From Lucinisca nassula (taxonomy: Eukaryota > Mollusca > Bivalvia > Lucinida > Lucinidae): a stretch of 64,000 nt of DNA. A program made the translations under genes and the position numbers. This document shows positions 33,326-45,904 of the stretch, one piece after another. The stretch's first letter is position 1, and each line of letters opens with the position of its first letter. Location: positions 116,121,037 through 116,185,036 of the forward strand of contig OY757011.1 of assembly GCA_963580285.1 (NCBI GenBank), given 5' to 3'. Under the pieces are notes generated by a model. That model was not told the DNA's origin. It made no database searches and saw only the letters and a program-made list of their open reading frames with translations.

Positions 33326-34508
33326 ACAACGATGGCCATATGGAAACAGGCCCTCAGTTTAAAGACTCATCTGAAAGTCTAGAGAAGCTGGAAATTAATT
33401 CCACAACCCCTGGTTTCGGAGGTGACTTGCATATCCACTACACTAAAGAGGCTTCTGCAAATACCCATAGCAAGTTTAACCACTTTGTGAATTTACATAG
33501 TTTTCTGTTAGATGACTAGGCCAAAAAAGTCAATATCTGAATAATGTGAAATAAGAATTATAAATATATATTACCAGCTCAATTTTTGATGGTATCTTCT
33601 CATCCATGTAGACTAAGGGCAATACGCCGATAGGCAGAGGAATATTCTCTTGTTCTTCAACATTTCTTTCTGTCATTCTCTACAGTCAGTTCCCATTCAA
33701 TTTCTAGAGAGATTTTACCTTCGGGTAGTTCATGGTAACAACAGTTACAACACTGCAGTTAATGTTAAATAGTAATAATCCGTTCTTCAAGTTGCACCAA
33801 GGTTTACTTTGTATGTTCTATTGCTATTGGAATTCGATCACTGATTTTATTTAGCAATACAAATAATCTTCACAATGTCCAAATTGGTCGGACAGTGCTT
33901 TTCTGATTTTAAAAAGTAGGTGTGTAGGGTATGTATACTTGCTATCATAATTCTAGGTCCAGCAAGACTGAAACTCCTGTTTCATATAGAATTTCTCTGG
34001 GATTGTTAATATTAGTTAGCCTTTTCTTAGACTATATTTCGACAGTATGTTACATGTAAACATTAAAAATGGCTGTTCCTCTTCTTAAAACCAAAGAATT
34101 CACTGACTGAAGAATAAAAATGTATCCAAAGTCACATACTGTAGTTGTATTTATATTTGCCTGTACATAAATTAGCCATTTTTCAAATATGGGGAGATCC
34201 AGGTGGATTTACATATTTCTATAAAAAAAGACATATTTGCCACATTCATACTCCATAAACATCTGAAGAACTGCAGTATTATACCACACCTTTTTTTTCA
34301 TTCTATAGTTATCACTTCTGACTGTAATACAAAAAGTAATAATGCTTAATACTGTTATAGAGCTTCTTAAATGAACTTCCTTCCATTTCGAAAGTAATTT
34401 TAATGCCACATTTAAAAAAGAATGTATCCATAAAATTTTTCAAGTGAATTGATTAGAACAATGCAAGTATATACAAACTATAAACATATAGCTTTGTGAA
34501 TTGCTTCA
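33326..34508 (-). other. Helentron 3' untranslated segment
   Basis: No gene or repeat was recognised between the stop codon at 34509 and the 3'-terminal region. An AATAAA-type signal on minus near 33848 could serve polyadenylation, but nothing confirms it. Confidence 0.4.
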
Positions 34509-37500
34509 TTAGTTAGTAACTGAAGCAAACAACATAGCATGGTCACTGTAATATGTACTTATAACATTCAAGGTTTCCATTTTGACGTTTTTTGTGTAGA
34601 AATGATCAAGGCATGATCCACTTACATGTGTTGATTTTTCCACATGCTGTGTGAAACCCTGCTTTTGAAGTGTTGACCGTAATGTTGATCCTGTAGCAGT
34701 AAGTGCATTCTGATTAATGTCTCCAGCAATGACTATGTGATCACCAGCCTGTGTGAACCGCGTCAAAATCTGTAGCAATCTTGTTTCACAATTCTTCTCT
34801 GGATTGCTTGCACTTGGTGAATTGTATACACCTGCAATAATGAAATGTTTGGAACTCTTTGTGATTTTAATCAGGCATATTTGTGTGAACTGGTCAACAA
34901 AGCTGGCAATTTGTTTGTTTTGTATTTCTTTTTTAATGAGGACCAGTACTCCTCCTGCAGTCCTGTGACAACTATGCGAAGTTACTAGTTTATCAGCCCT
35001 GTGAACATCATGATCTTCAGCAGAAACAAGACTGTTAGAATCAACAGCTTCAGACAGCCAAGATTCTGTAGCAATAACAACATCACTGTGGCCATACAGA
35101 GGTTCTTGCATAAGATCTTTCTCATGTAGGTAATATGAACGAATATTCAATATGGATATTTTTACACTGTCTTTTACCTGCTGCACAAAGTTAAAGAAAT
35201 TTGGTAAACTGTTTTCATTCCCAAGGCGAGCCATCTCATGTAAAACTGATTTGTTTGCTCGTATCTTCTTGGCATCAAAATCTGCAATGTAAAGGCCATC
35301 CAGGGTCTTTGCTCTGCTGATAGCCACATATGCCTGACCATCTGCAAACCTGTTCAGGAATGAAACAACTATTTTGTCTACTGTAAGCCCTTGAACTTTA
35401 TGAATAGTGCATGCCCAGGATAGTTTTAGCGGAAACTGAAGATGTGTAATAGATAATCCTTTGCTTTTTGCAGACACTGTAAAGGACACTTCTGATCGCA
35501 TTACAGGTGTTCCATCTGGGTACATCTTCGCGAAAGCAGGGAATCTTGAGTTCTGACGTGCTTTAAAACCTGTTAACGGATCATCAAACTTAACCAACAC
35601 TGCAACTGTTTTGACTACTGATTCATCAGTATGTTTGATAAAGCCCTGTATCAGCCCTTGTGTACCATTGACAAGACCATCTGGAACATCCAGATTTCTA
35701 ATTAACATTACCCTGGCTCCTACTGCTAAATTGATCTCATCTGGTAAGCCACCTGTAAACCTTGCATCTTTGCTGATAGGATAGTGTTTCAGTGTGTCTG
35801 GTATTTTATCGATTGCACTGAGGTTCTCCACAGGATGATCCAGTTCTGCAAGCATCTTCTCATTATGCAAATTTACTTTCTGATTGGTAGAAAAGACATG
35901 GAGGGCATGCTTTGGATAAGTCTCCGAGTTGGAGTCAACTGATCTCTGTTTCAAAACATCAATGTCATCTTGTGTGTGTGATGCTGTCCGTACTCGATTG
36001 AGTAAAGCAGCAAACTGAGCATCTTCACGCTGTCTCATGATTTCAGTGAGTTCAATGTAACTGAAAAGCTTCCAGAGATTACCATACAAGTGTGTTATAA
36101 GGTCTGAAGATGGGTTGAATACAAACTTCTGCAGTACTGGTGGCAACTGAAAGAGGTCACCAAATGCAATTACAGAAATACCCCCAAATGGACTAACACT
36201 GCCAGTAAGTTCTGAAAGCCTGTAATGAAGCTGCATGAGCAAATCTGTTCCTACCATAGATATTTCATCTACAATCAGAAGTCTGATATTTCTCAGTTTT
36301 GATCTTAGAGTGTTTCTTTTATCATCAGACAATTTAACAAAAGATTTTGTTTGTCCTAAGGGTAACAGGAAGGCTGAATGGAGGGTTACTCCTGAAATGT
36401 TATGTGCCGCTGTTCCAGTTGGGGCAGCTAAAACAACAATAATGTCATCTGGATTTTCTCCTTCTGCTTGCAATGCTCTTATTGTCATTTGGTAAAGGCA
36501 TGTTATCAGGTGGGATTTCCCTGTTCCAGCCCCACCAGAAACAAATACATATAGAGGATGAGCTTTTTTTCTCAACTTTTTACTCAATATGAAATCTTCA
36601 CACCACTGGTTTACATGTTGAAATACAACTCTCTGTTTTTCATTTAGTTGCCTTACTTTAAATCTGTACTCATCATCTTCCAGGAATCCAGGTCTCATTT
36701 CAATGGCCATGGTAACAGGATTTGATTTGGTCTGTATAGAATCTGAGGTAACTTGTTTTTCTTCAAATGGTTCTGTATATCCGAGTTCTTCATCAATTTC
36801 AGTGCATTCATTTCTCTGATCAGCCTGTTCTTGTTCTGTCTGTGGAGAAATGTCATCCCAAGCATGAACTGGTGGGCCCTCTTTTTCAAATCTTTCTAAC
36901 GATTCTTCAATCAAGGAAGCATGATGCTCCATAGATAGTTTTTCTGCCTGAATATCTTCCTTCATTACACTGTAGTGCTCTTCATAGCTAGAATACTTGT
37001 TCAGGTCTTTTTGTTCATCTCTCCAAGGCAAATACAGGAGTAACTGTGAGTAGAAGAACGCCTCTGGTTCCTTATTTTTAGAAAACTTGTGGTATCTAAC
37101 TACTGCTGGAGACTTTCTCTTCCTCATTTTTCCAAGATTGTTTTTCAATGTTATAATTGTCTTTCTTGTATTTTCTTTGCAATAGATATACTGAGCAGCA
37201 AATTTTGCTAAGCACATTTCACTGAGACCATCGGGTCTGGCAGAGTATCTTTCTAAAATAGAAACCTGGTAGACATCTTCTTCATCGTCTTCCATTTTCT
37301 CAATCATAGATGGTGGCTTCAGGAGTGAAACACGCTTCTCAGGTAAATCAGTTGGAATGAAAACAGCATCATAGTTACTCTTGAATAATGGAAAGCTGAG
37401 TAGCCTGTATACAGCCTCCTGGGCACTTACTTCTCTGGCATTTAGGAATGCTGAGGCACACCGCTTCATAGTTGTTTTTAGGTCCATGCTTGGAAGTATC

Positions 37501-40500
37501 TCCGCTACCTGTTGCAACTGCTGACTCATTTCTCTTTCATCTTTTGTGATATACTGTACCATATACCCAATACAGCCATATGGATCTCTGCAGAACTGAA
37601 TATCTATGTTGGCTTCCCATGCTGTAAGAATATGTTTGTTATATCCATTGACATTCCTTTCATTTGGTCTTCTTTTGAGTATGATATTTTTCCCCCTTTT
37701 GGACAGTCTAAGTGACTGTAAATAGTCCTCTACAGAAACCTCAGCATTTTCGAGCAGTTCTTCTAAACTTGAAAATTCTGTCTTCGTTTCTAGTAGACTG
37801 TATACAGCTGACTTTATAGTTGCTGCTTTCTCAAAAGCTGCCTTCACTATAACTGGATTGTCACATTCCATTGACTGAGAAATTAGTGTCTGAAGTGATG
37901 GCGGTTTGGGGAAATGGAATCTACAATTAGTCCCTTTTTTCCTACAAGAGGCTGAGTGTGAATGTCGCTGAACAGTGGTAACCAGACTGTATAATTCTGG
38001 ATCAACCTTTTCATCTGGTATAGAACATGTCACATATTTGTTGATGAACTTGACAACTGTTTTATCTGAACATTCCGGTGTTGGGGCATCTTTTACCCAT
38101 AAAACACAATGTGCATGGGGTGAACCTCTTTGCTGAAACTCAATTCTGTATGTATAGTGGGCTATTTGTCCAAGGGGTTCAGCTGGACTTAGTATGACAT
38201 CACGGAAAAGGCACTGCAAACGATGGTCAAAGTGTCTTGCAGCTGTCACTGGATTAGACCTAAGAATGTCACATTTTTCCTCCCATGTTAATTCTTGAAT
38301 TTCCTCTGTTGTCAAAGGCCTTCCCTGCTGTTTAGTTATCACTTTGATGGTGTCAAACCATTTCAAATCGGCTGCTGATAATGTCAAAAAAAATGTAAAT
38401 ATGCCAAACTGTTTCACTGCTGCAAGGAGTTTATACATGGCCTTCTGCCAATATGGAGGTGTGCCTCTGATTGTCTGTAAGAATCTGTATGCTTTATCTT
38501 TAAAAAGCAGATTCTGCATTCTTTCTGGATCTTTTAGTAGTCTGGCATTAACCGTTCCATCTATACATTTTGTGAATGATTTTCTCAATGCTATTGAAAT
38601 TGAGTCCATAACCTGTTTGTATTCTGTTACGAACTGAGCAAAAAAGACATATTCAATATTTTTAGCAAAACTCCCAGTCTTGTTCAGCATTCTGGCATTA
38701 AAGTACTTCTTTGGAGTTAACTTTACTGGCCGATCTGCATCAAAGCCAAACTTTCCAGTGGGAAAAAGCTTTGGAAAAGCTTGTTCCTCGCAACCTTCAT
38801 CAAGGAAGAGATTCAGTGGCCTTTTACCTTCCCCTGGAGCTAAGTTTAGAATGTGGTCAGAATCTAGATTAGGGTCAGTTCGCTGTATGCAAGTATCATA
38901 CTGAATTCCTCTAAGTTTGTTTTGTGTTTCATCTATTTCACCGTCACAAGCTCTTTCTTCATTTTTTTCATGTAGTCTGGACTCTTGTTGAGACGTGTCA
39001 ATATTTAGTTGTGCTGACGTGCCTATATCTATATTGAGCAAATCTGTCTCCTTGTCTGAATTCCTTTTGTCAATCTCACCTTCTGAGTCACTGTTTTCAG
39101 TCACTTTTTCATCAAACTTTCCTGTGAACACTTTCCAGATCTCCTCATTTTCTATGTTACATTTGTCTTCCCAGTGATCTGTTTCTAAAATCTCTGAATA
39201 GTGGTGGTTATTTATCTTAAGCCACTGGAATGCATCAAGAACCACTTGTGGCCTGATGTTTTCATAGAATGCATGCCCTTTGTAAGTTTGTTTTCGCTTC
39301 AATTTCACTGGTATGATACCAGCGCTGTTGAGAGTATGAGGAAGAGAGGAGCAAACTTCTTCTGTATCAACAGGAACATTTATTACAGAACCTACAATCC
39401 CTCTTTGTCTACCTCGAGGAAGTGCCATTAGTTTCATGAAGGGATAACGTTTTGACAAAAGCCTGGATTCAAATGCAGTTAAGCCGTTGATTACTGGTGG
39501 TGCAGGTGGTATATACATTTTGTTGTTAACTGCTTGAGGTGGCAGTTTTTTAAGCATGAGATGATGGCTGCAGGTCTTGCAAACATACTCAATGCCATCA
39601 AAACTAAATTCCAAAGTTTTGGATTCTGCAACTAAGTGTTTATCAGGGTACCTGTCAATATTCATTTTAATGACACTGTTTCTGTATAGGCTCCGCTGGC
39701 AAACTGTGCACACATATTCAGGTGATTCTAAAATTTTGTTTCTAAAGTTTATAATGACTGTCTCTATAGTCTGTGAGCATGGATATTTTCGGTTCTTCTT
39801 CCTCTTCCTCTCCTTTAGCATCTGCTTCTCTAATTCAGCATTTGACATTTTCATACGGAGGAGCATTACTCGCATCCTTGTAGTCATTCTTTCTTTATCT
39901 TTCTTTTCCATACTCATTGTTTGTCTCAGCTTCTTCATTCTTTGCCTTTTAGCCAATATTTCCATCATCATTTGTTCACTGGACATCATTTTTCTATACT
40001 GGCATTTTCGATACCTTTCTTTTTCCTTTACATTTTCTTTTCTATCCTGACTCATACTTTCTCGCAAAAATCTCATTTCTCTCCTCTTTGCTGACATTTC
40101 CAGACTCAATTTTTCTTGTGACAGGTTCCTTCTAAATTGTGCTAAGCGAATCCTTTCTTTCTTCTTTTCAATTTCTTTTCTTCCTGGACTCATAGTTTCT
40201 CGAAGCAATCTCATTCTTCTTCTCTTTGCCAAAATTTCTACATTTGATTTTTCTTGGGACAAGTTTTGCCTGAATTTTCTAATGCGATGTCTTTCTTTCT
40301 GCTTTTCTGTTTCTTTTCTTCTTAAACTCATAGTTTCTCGAAGTAATTTCATTCTTCTTCTTTTTGCTAATATTTCCTGAGTTAATGTTTCTTTTGGCAA
40401 GTTTTGTCTAAATTGTCTTAACCGATCTCTTTCTTTCTTCTTTTCTATTTCTTTTCTTCCCGGACTCATATTTTCTCGGAACAATCTCATTCTTCTTCGT

Positions 40501-42976
40501 TTTGATAACATTTCCTGAGTTAATGTTTCTTTTGGCAAGTTTTGTCTAAATTGTCTTAACCGATCTCTTTCTTTCTTCTTTTCTATTTCTTTTCTTCCCG
40601 GACTCATATTTTCTCGGAACAATCTCATTCTTCTTCGTTTTGATAACATTTCCTGAGTTAATGTTTCTTGTGGCAAGTTTTGTCTAAATTGTCTTAACCG
40701 ATCTCTTTCTTTCTTCTTTTCTATTTCTTTTCTTTCCATATTGATAGTTTCATGAAGCAGTCTCATTCTCCTTCTTTTTGCCGTCATTTCTTGTGTTATT
40801 TTTTTTTGTGATGGATTTCGTTTGAATTGTCCTTTGCGAGCTCTGTCTTTCTCCCTTTCTATTTCTTTTCTGTCATTACTCCAGGTTTCTCTTAGTAATT
40901 TCAGTCTTCTTTGGTTTGCCAACATTTGCCTTTTAATTAATTCAGGAGACATTTTCATTCTATGTCTTTTTATACGTTCTCTTTCTTTTTCTCTCATGTC
41001 TTTTGTCATTTTTTGTCTGAGAATTTGCTTTCTTCTGTTCTCTGTTTCCAGTTTCTTCAGTAAATTCTCTATGGGTGTTTTGGTGCTTAAACGCTTATGG
41101 CTGTTTCTATCGGTCTCCTTTACCTTTTCTTTTTCTTTCATGCTCATGTGTAGCCTAAAAAATCTAAGTCTTTCCATTTCAGGTTGGTTAATATTAGACT
41201 TTTCTTCCAGAGTCAGTTTTTTCCTGAGATCATGCAATCTTTTTTGATTTGCTTTCTTTACTTTGATTTTTGTGTCTGGGCTCAAATGATCTCTCCAAAC
41301 TTGCATCTGTTCTTTATTTCTTTTATTAATCTGTGCTTTCCTTCCTGGACTCATTTCTAATCTTAAATTATGTAGTCTTTCTCTCTCTGCTTTTCTGACA
41401 CTGGCTTTCCTTGCTGGAGGCATTTCTAATCTTAAATTCTGCAGTCTGTCTCTTTCATCTTTTTTGTTCTTCATTTTGGCAAGTGGATTCATTGTTAGTC
41501 TGTGTCTTTTCATATAGTTTCTTTGTTTTTGTTTATTTTCCAATAGGTCTCTGCTTGTCATTGATGATTTCTTCTCTTTGTAAGCCAGTTTCTGATTTTC
41601 CAGTTCTTCTTTCCTGAACACTGCATTTAATCTTTTTGCTGCCATGTAACTTTTCATATATATATTTTTGTTAAAACAGGCTGGGACATCTTTTTTCTCA
41701 ACAGATAACTGTTCTGACATTTTGATCTGCCTCTGAATTTCTGATATCAGGGTTTTATCCATAACTACACCATAATTGTGTCTCTTCTCTCTTGCTACAT
41801 CTGTGGTACAAGTAACAAAATCAAAGTGGTTCTGTCTGGTGTGTTGTAAATATATGGCATTGTTTTCTGTATTCAAGAGAGGATCAATCATCTTGCCTGA
41901 ATGTTTAAGCCACTTCCAAAGAGTTCCTGAAAGTGTATACAAGTATATGTCTGTTTTGAGAAAATGAGCAGCCACGAATATTTCAACATCGCTAGCCCAA
42001 ATGTGATTTGATGACATATTTGACTTCAGCAAATACTGATGGAGGTTTGTTTCTCCTGGTAAAACACGATTCATTCTATCTGAAATAGCATACATATGTC
42101 TCACAATAGAGCCTCGAAAATTGAGATGATATTCTTCACTTCCAAATACTGCATAGGATAATGCACGAAAAAAGCAGTTACCATCACCTGTTATCTTATG
42201 AATATTTTCTGGTGGTCCTATCTTGACACTCGAAGATGGAAACGCATGCACTTTAACCATAGGAAGGTTAAAGTCACTGGAAATTTTCAGTTGCCACTGA
42301 AAGTCAACTGGGGTAAAATGATATACTTCTTTTTTCAAAACCACTGATGAAATGTTTTCTCCATTGTTTTTGGGTTTGCATTTTTTTTTACTTAAATTTT
42401 TAGAATTTTCTGGTGCAATGTTTGTCTTATGAATGCTTTTTGTCATAACAGTACCGTTTGCTTCAGACGCTAAATTCATTTTATGTAAGTTCTGTTTGGT
42501 TATACTCCCAGTTTCAATATAGGAGGCATTATTATTTACACCTGGTTCTGTATGTTGAGTTTCATTTGGTGACTTTCTGTCCATACATATATTTTGTCTC
42601 CTACTTAATGAAGAGATTTTTGTTTCTAGGCACAATGTATTTGGCTTTTCAAGACACATGTCAGAATGCTGTTTGTACTTCTGGAATGTACTAAAGAGCC
42701 TATTACAGTTGTTACAAAATGGGCAAGCATGTGTCTGAAGTCTTCGATTGGATGAGTATGTTCTCTTACACTTCTCACACGTTAAACTTTCTCTGCATGT
42801 ATGATTTTTAAGTCTCTGCACTCTTGGAAAGACCTTATTACACACTGAGCATCGAAGACAAGTATGGGACTTGAAGTAGCATTCTCGTTTGTATGACTTC
42901 CCACACTCCTGACATTGAAATATGTTTCCGTTGTAGATATGGGTTCCCTTATTCCCAAGAAGATAGCAGCCACAGC
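34509..42976 (-). CDS. Helentron Rep-helicase: ZnF, OTU, Arg-rich repeats, HUH-Y2 Rep, PIF1 helicase, EEP endonuclease (main exon)
   Basis: Uninterrupted frame to a stop at 34509; with the proposed first exon the protein is 2837 residues (numbers below use that model). Zinc-finger-like Cys/His motifs lie at about 30-125 (FQCQECGKSYKRECYFKSHT onward). OTU cysteine protease at about 260-405 has GDGNCFF with Cys283 and His399. Arg/Lys-rich 46-residue repeats run about 475-1080. A Cys-rich segment (VCTVCQRSLY, CKTCSHH) precedes the Rep domain, whose HUH motif is H1636-A-H1638 (GSPHAHCVLW) and whose two tyrosines are Y1820 and Y1824 (GYMVQYITK). The PIF1-type SF1 helicase has Walker A GGAGTGKS at 2163-2170, DE at 2252-2253 and late motifs THKVQG-like and YVAISRA. 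The C-terminal AP-endonuclease-like domain has GDIN (D2768, N2770) and SDH (2826-2828). All catalytic residues checked are present. It should nick and unwind DNA for rolling-circle transposition in the nucleus; the OTU and EEP roles are unknown. The window start codon at 42845 is internal: the frame continues upstream to an acceptor TATTTTCAG at 42977. Confidence 0.9.
40373..40786 (-). repeat. 138 bp coding tandem repeats inside the Rep-helicase
   Basis: Three consecutive 138 bp units near 40372, 40510 and 40648 are almost identical in DNA; more diverged units of the same 46-residue motif (KRRRMRLLRE..MSPGRKE) extend over about 39790-41600. They encode a highly basic, probably helical region. 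Confidence 0.85.
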
Positions 42977-43039
42977 CTGAAAATAGAAAAAAAAATCATA
43001 TGAGTATAAAACATATGTATCAGATAAACTAATTCTCAA

Positions 43040-43345
43040 TCTGATGAGCAGGCCATGGTCATTTCAAAATGGGGGCCTGACTGGTATTAGGAGGTTGCAA
43101 GTTCAATAACTGCTGCGGTCAGCAACATTCTCTCATAGAGATTGATCATGAAAAAAGAAGAGAAATCTTTTCTACACTCATTCTCTCTGTTCAGCAAATT
43201 AAAAAATGTCAGTTTTAGGCAAAAGAATGTACACTGTACTCATTATGTACAAGCCTGCCCAGGAAGTGCTCTTAGGTATACTGGCTGGCTTGATATGACT
43301 CAAGTATTGTTGACTGGGCCAAAAAACCTGGAAACAACCAAACCA
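43040..43345 (+). mobile_element. Old SINE family S4 copy
   Basis: Same order of segments as the S4 copy at 25279 (GGTTGCAAGTTCAATAACTG B box, AAGAATGTACACTGTACT) but much diverged. Confidence 0.65.
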
Positions 43346-43427
43346 CAATATGATAAATTATCATTTATTCACTGCAGTGAGTATTATTGTATCCTGTATT
43401 GTATCAAATGAAAAAAAAAAAGTGTTT

Positions 43428-43428
43428 T

Positions 43429-43483
<55 letters not shown>
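43428..43483. repeat. (GT)n microsatellite
   Basis: About 28 uninterrupted GT units. Confidence 0.95.
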
Positions 43484-43484
<1 letters not shown>

Positions 43485-44197
43485 CTTCTGTGATCCAGAA
43501 GAAATCATAACACTTAGTAACACTTAGTGTAACATGCATAAAATAGAAAATATTACAGTAATATTAGCAACATTGCCGAAATTATGTAAGCATGCAAAGT
43601 GACTATAATGTCATTTCACTGACTTGTAGAGAGCAAACCAGCAATTTAATTTAATGTGAATTATACTAAGTTTGAACATCATGAACTTAAATTATTCTGT
43701 TCATGTTAACTTCAAAGGAGGTGTAAATCTTTACATGATACATATTATTATATAAGAAATTGAGGAAATAGTAAGAATTAATGAGTTGTGACTTTTCGTG
43801 ACCACATGTAATTTCTTAGAAATACCAAATGTTGAAAGTTTTTATAAAATATGAGTGCAGTGCTTCAAATGTAACAGTATTAGAAGGTAACAGCAGCTCA
43901 TGACATATAACATGTTTTTTTAACTTTGCAGAGTTCAACTTAAGAAGAAAGATGCTTTGCACTGTGTGCTGATGCCTAAACAGATGTATTCTGCCTTTGA
44001 ATGACTCAACACTGAGGAGGCTGGACATCTGTATTATATTCCAAATTGAATATTTGGGTATACTTGACTAAAATTGTGATAGCATAGTATAAATTTATCC
44101 GATTGTTCTAACAGCATTAGACTTTATGAGCTGTCTGCTACAGAGAATCATCAAACAGTAAATAGCTATTAAGTAGACTTCACAATAAAATATACTA

Positions 44198-44499
44198 CCG
44201 CCCCCACCCATCGGGTCTTGAAGAAATAGATGGGCTGCATTATGCTTCCACGCAGAGCTGAAACTGTCCGCACACTAGTACTTGTAAACCACTTAGAAGT
44301 TCTAAGCCTGTCCAGGAACCGCAGCGAGTGAGACCGTCCATGCTTATAAACCCTATTGGTTTCGTTGGGCGACAGGGCATGAGATGTCATTTCATCTCAA
44401 TGTCGGGTAAAAGTCCCACAAAATTGGGAGCAACGTCTCCAAAATGACCTATACTATATTGACGGGGACGTTAAACCTCAAATCAAACGAAATCAAACA
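44198..44499 (+). mobile_element. SINE family S1, reference copy with 14 bp target duplication
   Basis: Flanked by AATAAAATATACTA at 44184-44197 and 44500-44513, so borders and orientation are certain. It starts CCGCCCCCACCCATCGGG, carries GGCTTGAAGAAATAGATGGG, and ends GACGTTAAACCTCAAATC followed by a CAAACGAAATCAAACAA tail. No clear tRNA A/B box pair was recognised in the head. Confidence 0.88.
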
Positions 44500-44582
44500 A
44501 ATAAAATATACTAATCACAATTCAAAATTATTCGACAGGCTTCTCATTTTATTACCATTGCTGGTATAATTCAGTGCAACAA

Positions 44583-44817
44583 TTTTTGTTTTTTTCTGGT
44601 TTTGGTTTAACGGCCCTTTCAAGATTATTTCACTCATATCGAGCCGATTGTTAATCAGAGGTGGGCGAAAACCGGAGTACCCGGAGAAAAATCACCTGAC
44701 CTTCCGTTGCAGAACTTGGTGTCTCACATATGACCCGAGCTAGGCTTGAAACACAGCGGTGAGAGACCTAATGATCAAGAGTCAGCGCTCTTAACCACTA
44801 GGCCACGGAGGACCGTC
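44583..44817 (-). mobile_element. tRNA-derived SINE family S3, reference copy with 12 bp target duplication
   Basis: Flanked by TCAGTGCAACAA at 44571-44582 and 44818-44829. On minus it begins GACGGTCCTCCGTGGCCTAG, with A box TGGCCTAGTGGTTAAGAGC and B-box-like GTTTCAAGCCTAG, then a body with CTCCGGGTACTCCGG and a tail ending in GTTAAACCAAAACC. It is a SINE, not a tRNA gene. Confidence 0.88.
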
Positions 44818-45208
44818 TCAGTGCAACAAAGAAATTTTTTCATATATATTTTAAATTTACCACAGCATGTGTAATGAGGTAAGAATAATTCTGAAGTCTA
44901 CTTAATAAAACAATTTTCTAGTGGTGGATTTGACTGAAAATATTCTACAGTTAATTGCAGCATGAGCGTTTAAATAGACACAAGAGTATCAAATGGTTGA
45001 AAAGGGTCTCCTTAATTATATTAGTCGTCCTCTGAAGACACTGCTTAAAAATGAAGAATGCAAATTTCAATAAGTGGATCTTATTTTCATCATGGGATTA
45101 GGTAACTCATGTGCATATCATTGTTTTCTGCTTTTAATAAAATTGAAAACTGTATATAAAATATTTTTAATCAAGTCCATCCAATCACCAATTACCTGAA
45201 ATACTCAC

Positions 45209-45254
45209 CAATAATGATCAGTGGATGCGAAGAGATAGAAATATCAATGGTCAT
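45209..45254 (-). CDS. Proposed first coding exon of the Helentron Rep-helicase
   Basis: ATG at 45254 opens a 46 nt frame (MTIDISISSHPLIIIG) ending at a strong donor, G|GTGAGT. Joined to 42976 it keeps frame (Gly codon G|GC) and continues as CGCYLLGNKG into the zinc fingers. The total is a multiple of three. No other in-frame ATG exists between the upstream stop and residue 60. Proposed from sequence only. Confidence 0.55.
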
Positions 45255-45284
45255 TTCTTCCTTAAACAAAACACTGGCAATTAT

Positions 45285-45903
45285 AGACTTTTATTAGTAT
45301 CAATGAACAAATATGTATGAATGTAAAGCTGTTGTCACAAGGAACCTACATGCCAAATATGAAGGCTGTATCTTAAACGGTTCAAAAGTTATGAACAAGT
45401 TTATTTTTTCTTGTAAGTAGGTCAAAGGTCAAGATCATGGTCAATTTTTTGGAATAAATGTAAAGATCTCATCACAGGGAACCTACATGCCAAATATGAA
45501 GGCTCTATCCCAAATGGTTCCAAAGTTATGAGTAAAATGTTAATTTTTTTCTTTTTAAGTAGGTCAAAGGTCAAGGTCACAGATCAAAATGTTTGCATGA
45601 ATGTAAAGCTCTAGTCACAAGGAACCTACATGCCAAATATGAAGGCTGTATCTCAAACGGTTCAAGAGTTATGATCAATGTTAACTTTTTGTTTTATGTA
45701 GGTCAAAGATCAAGGTCACAGGTCAAAATTGTTTGCATGAATGCGACGCTTTTATCACAATGAGCCTTCATGCAAAATATGAATGCTCTATGTCTAACGG
45801 TTCAGAATTTATGGGCAATATTAAAGTTGTCCACGTACAAAGCAACAAACAAACAAACCAAAAGACAGGGAAAACACTATGTCCCCACTATCGATACCTG
45901 GGA
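45285..45903 (-). mobile_element. Helentron-like fragment B
   Basis: On minus it begins TTTATGTCCCAGGTATCG (hairpin with GGGGACATAG) and continues into four ~140 bp direct repeats (GGAACCTACATGCCAAATAT). The matching 3' end is missing, so it is a truncated copy or part of the Helentron 5' region. Units contain AGGTCAAAGGTCAAGGTCA. Confidence 0.6.
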
Positions 45904-45904
45904 C

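Larger units (their letters stand above)
42977..45208 (-). other. Proposed Helentron intron carrying three SINEs
   Basis: Bounded by donor GTGAGT (45208) and acceptor TTTTCAG (42977). It contains an old S4 SINE, a (GT)n tract, and S1 and S3 SINEs with perfect target duplications. An in-frame stop just upstream of the acceptor shows the main exon cannot start there on its own, which supports splicing. Confidence 0.55.

Noticed and set aside
38995..41617. Several plus-strand open frames opposite the Helentron gene
   Set aside because: They are antisense shadows of the basic repeat region: Ser/Phe/Leu-rich translations of Lys/Arg codons with no domain.
44740..44817. Possible tRNA gene on minus
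   Set aside because: Head of an S3 SINE with a 12 bp target duplication.
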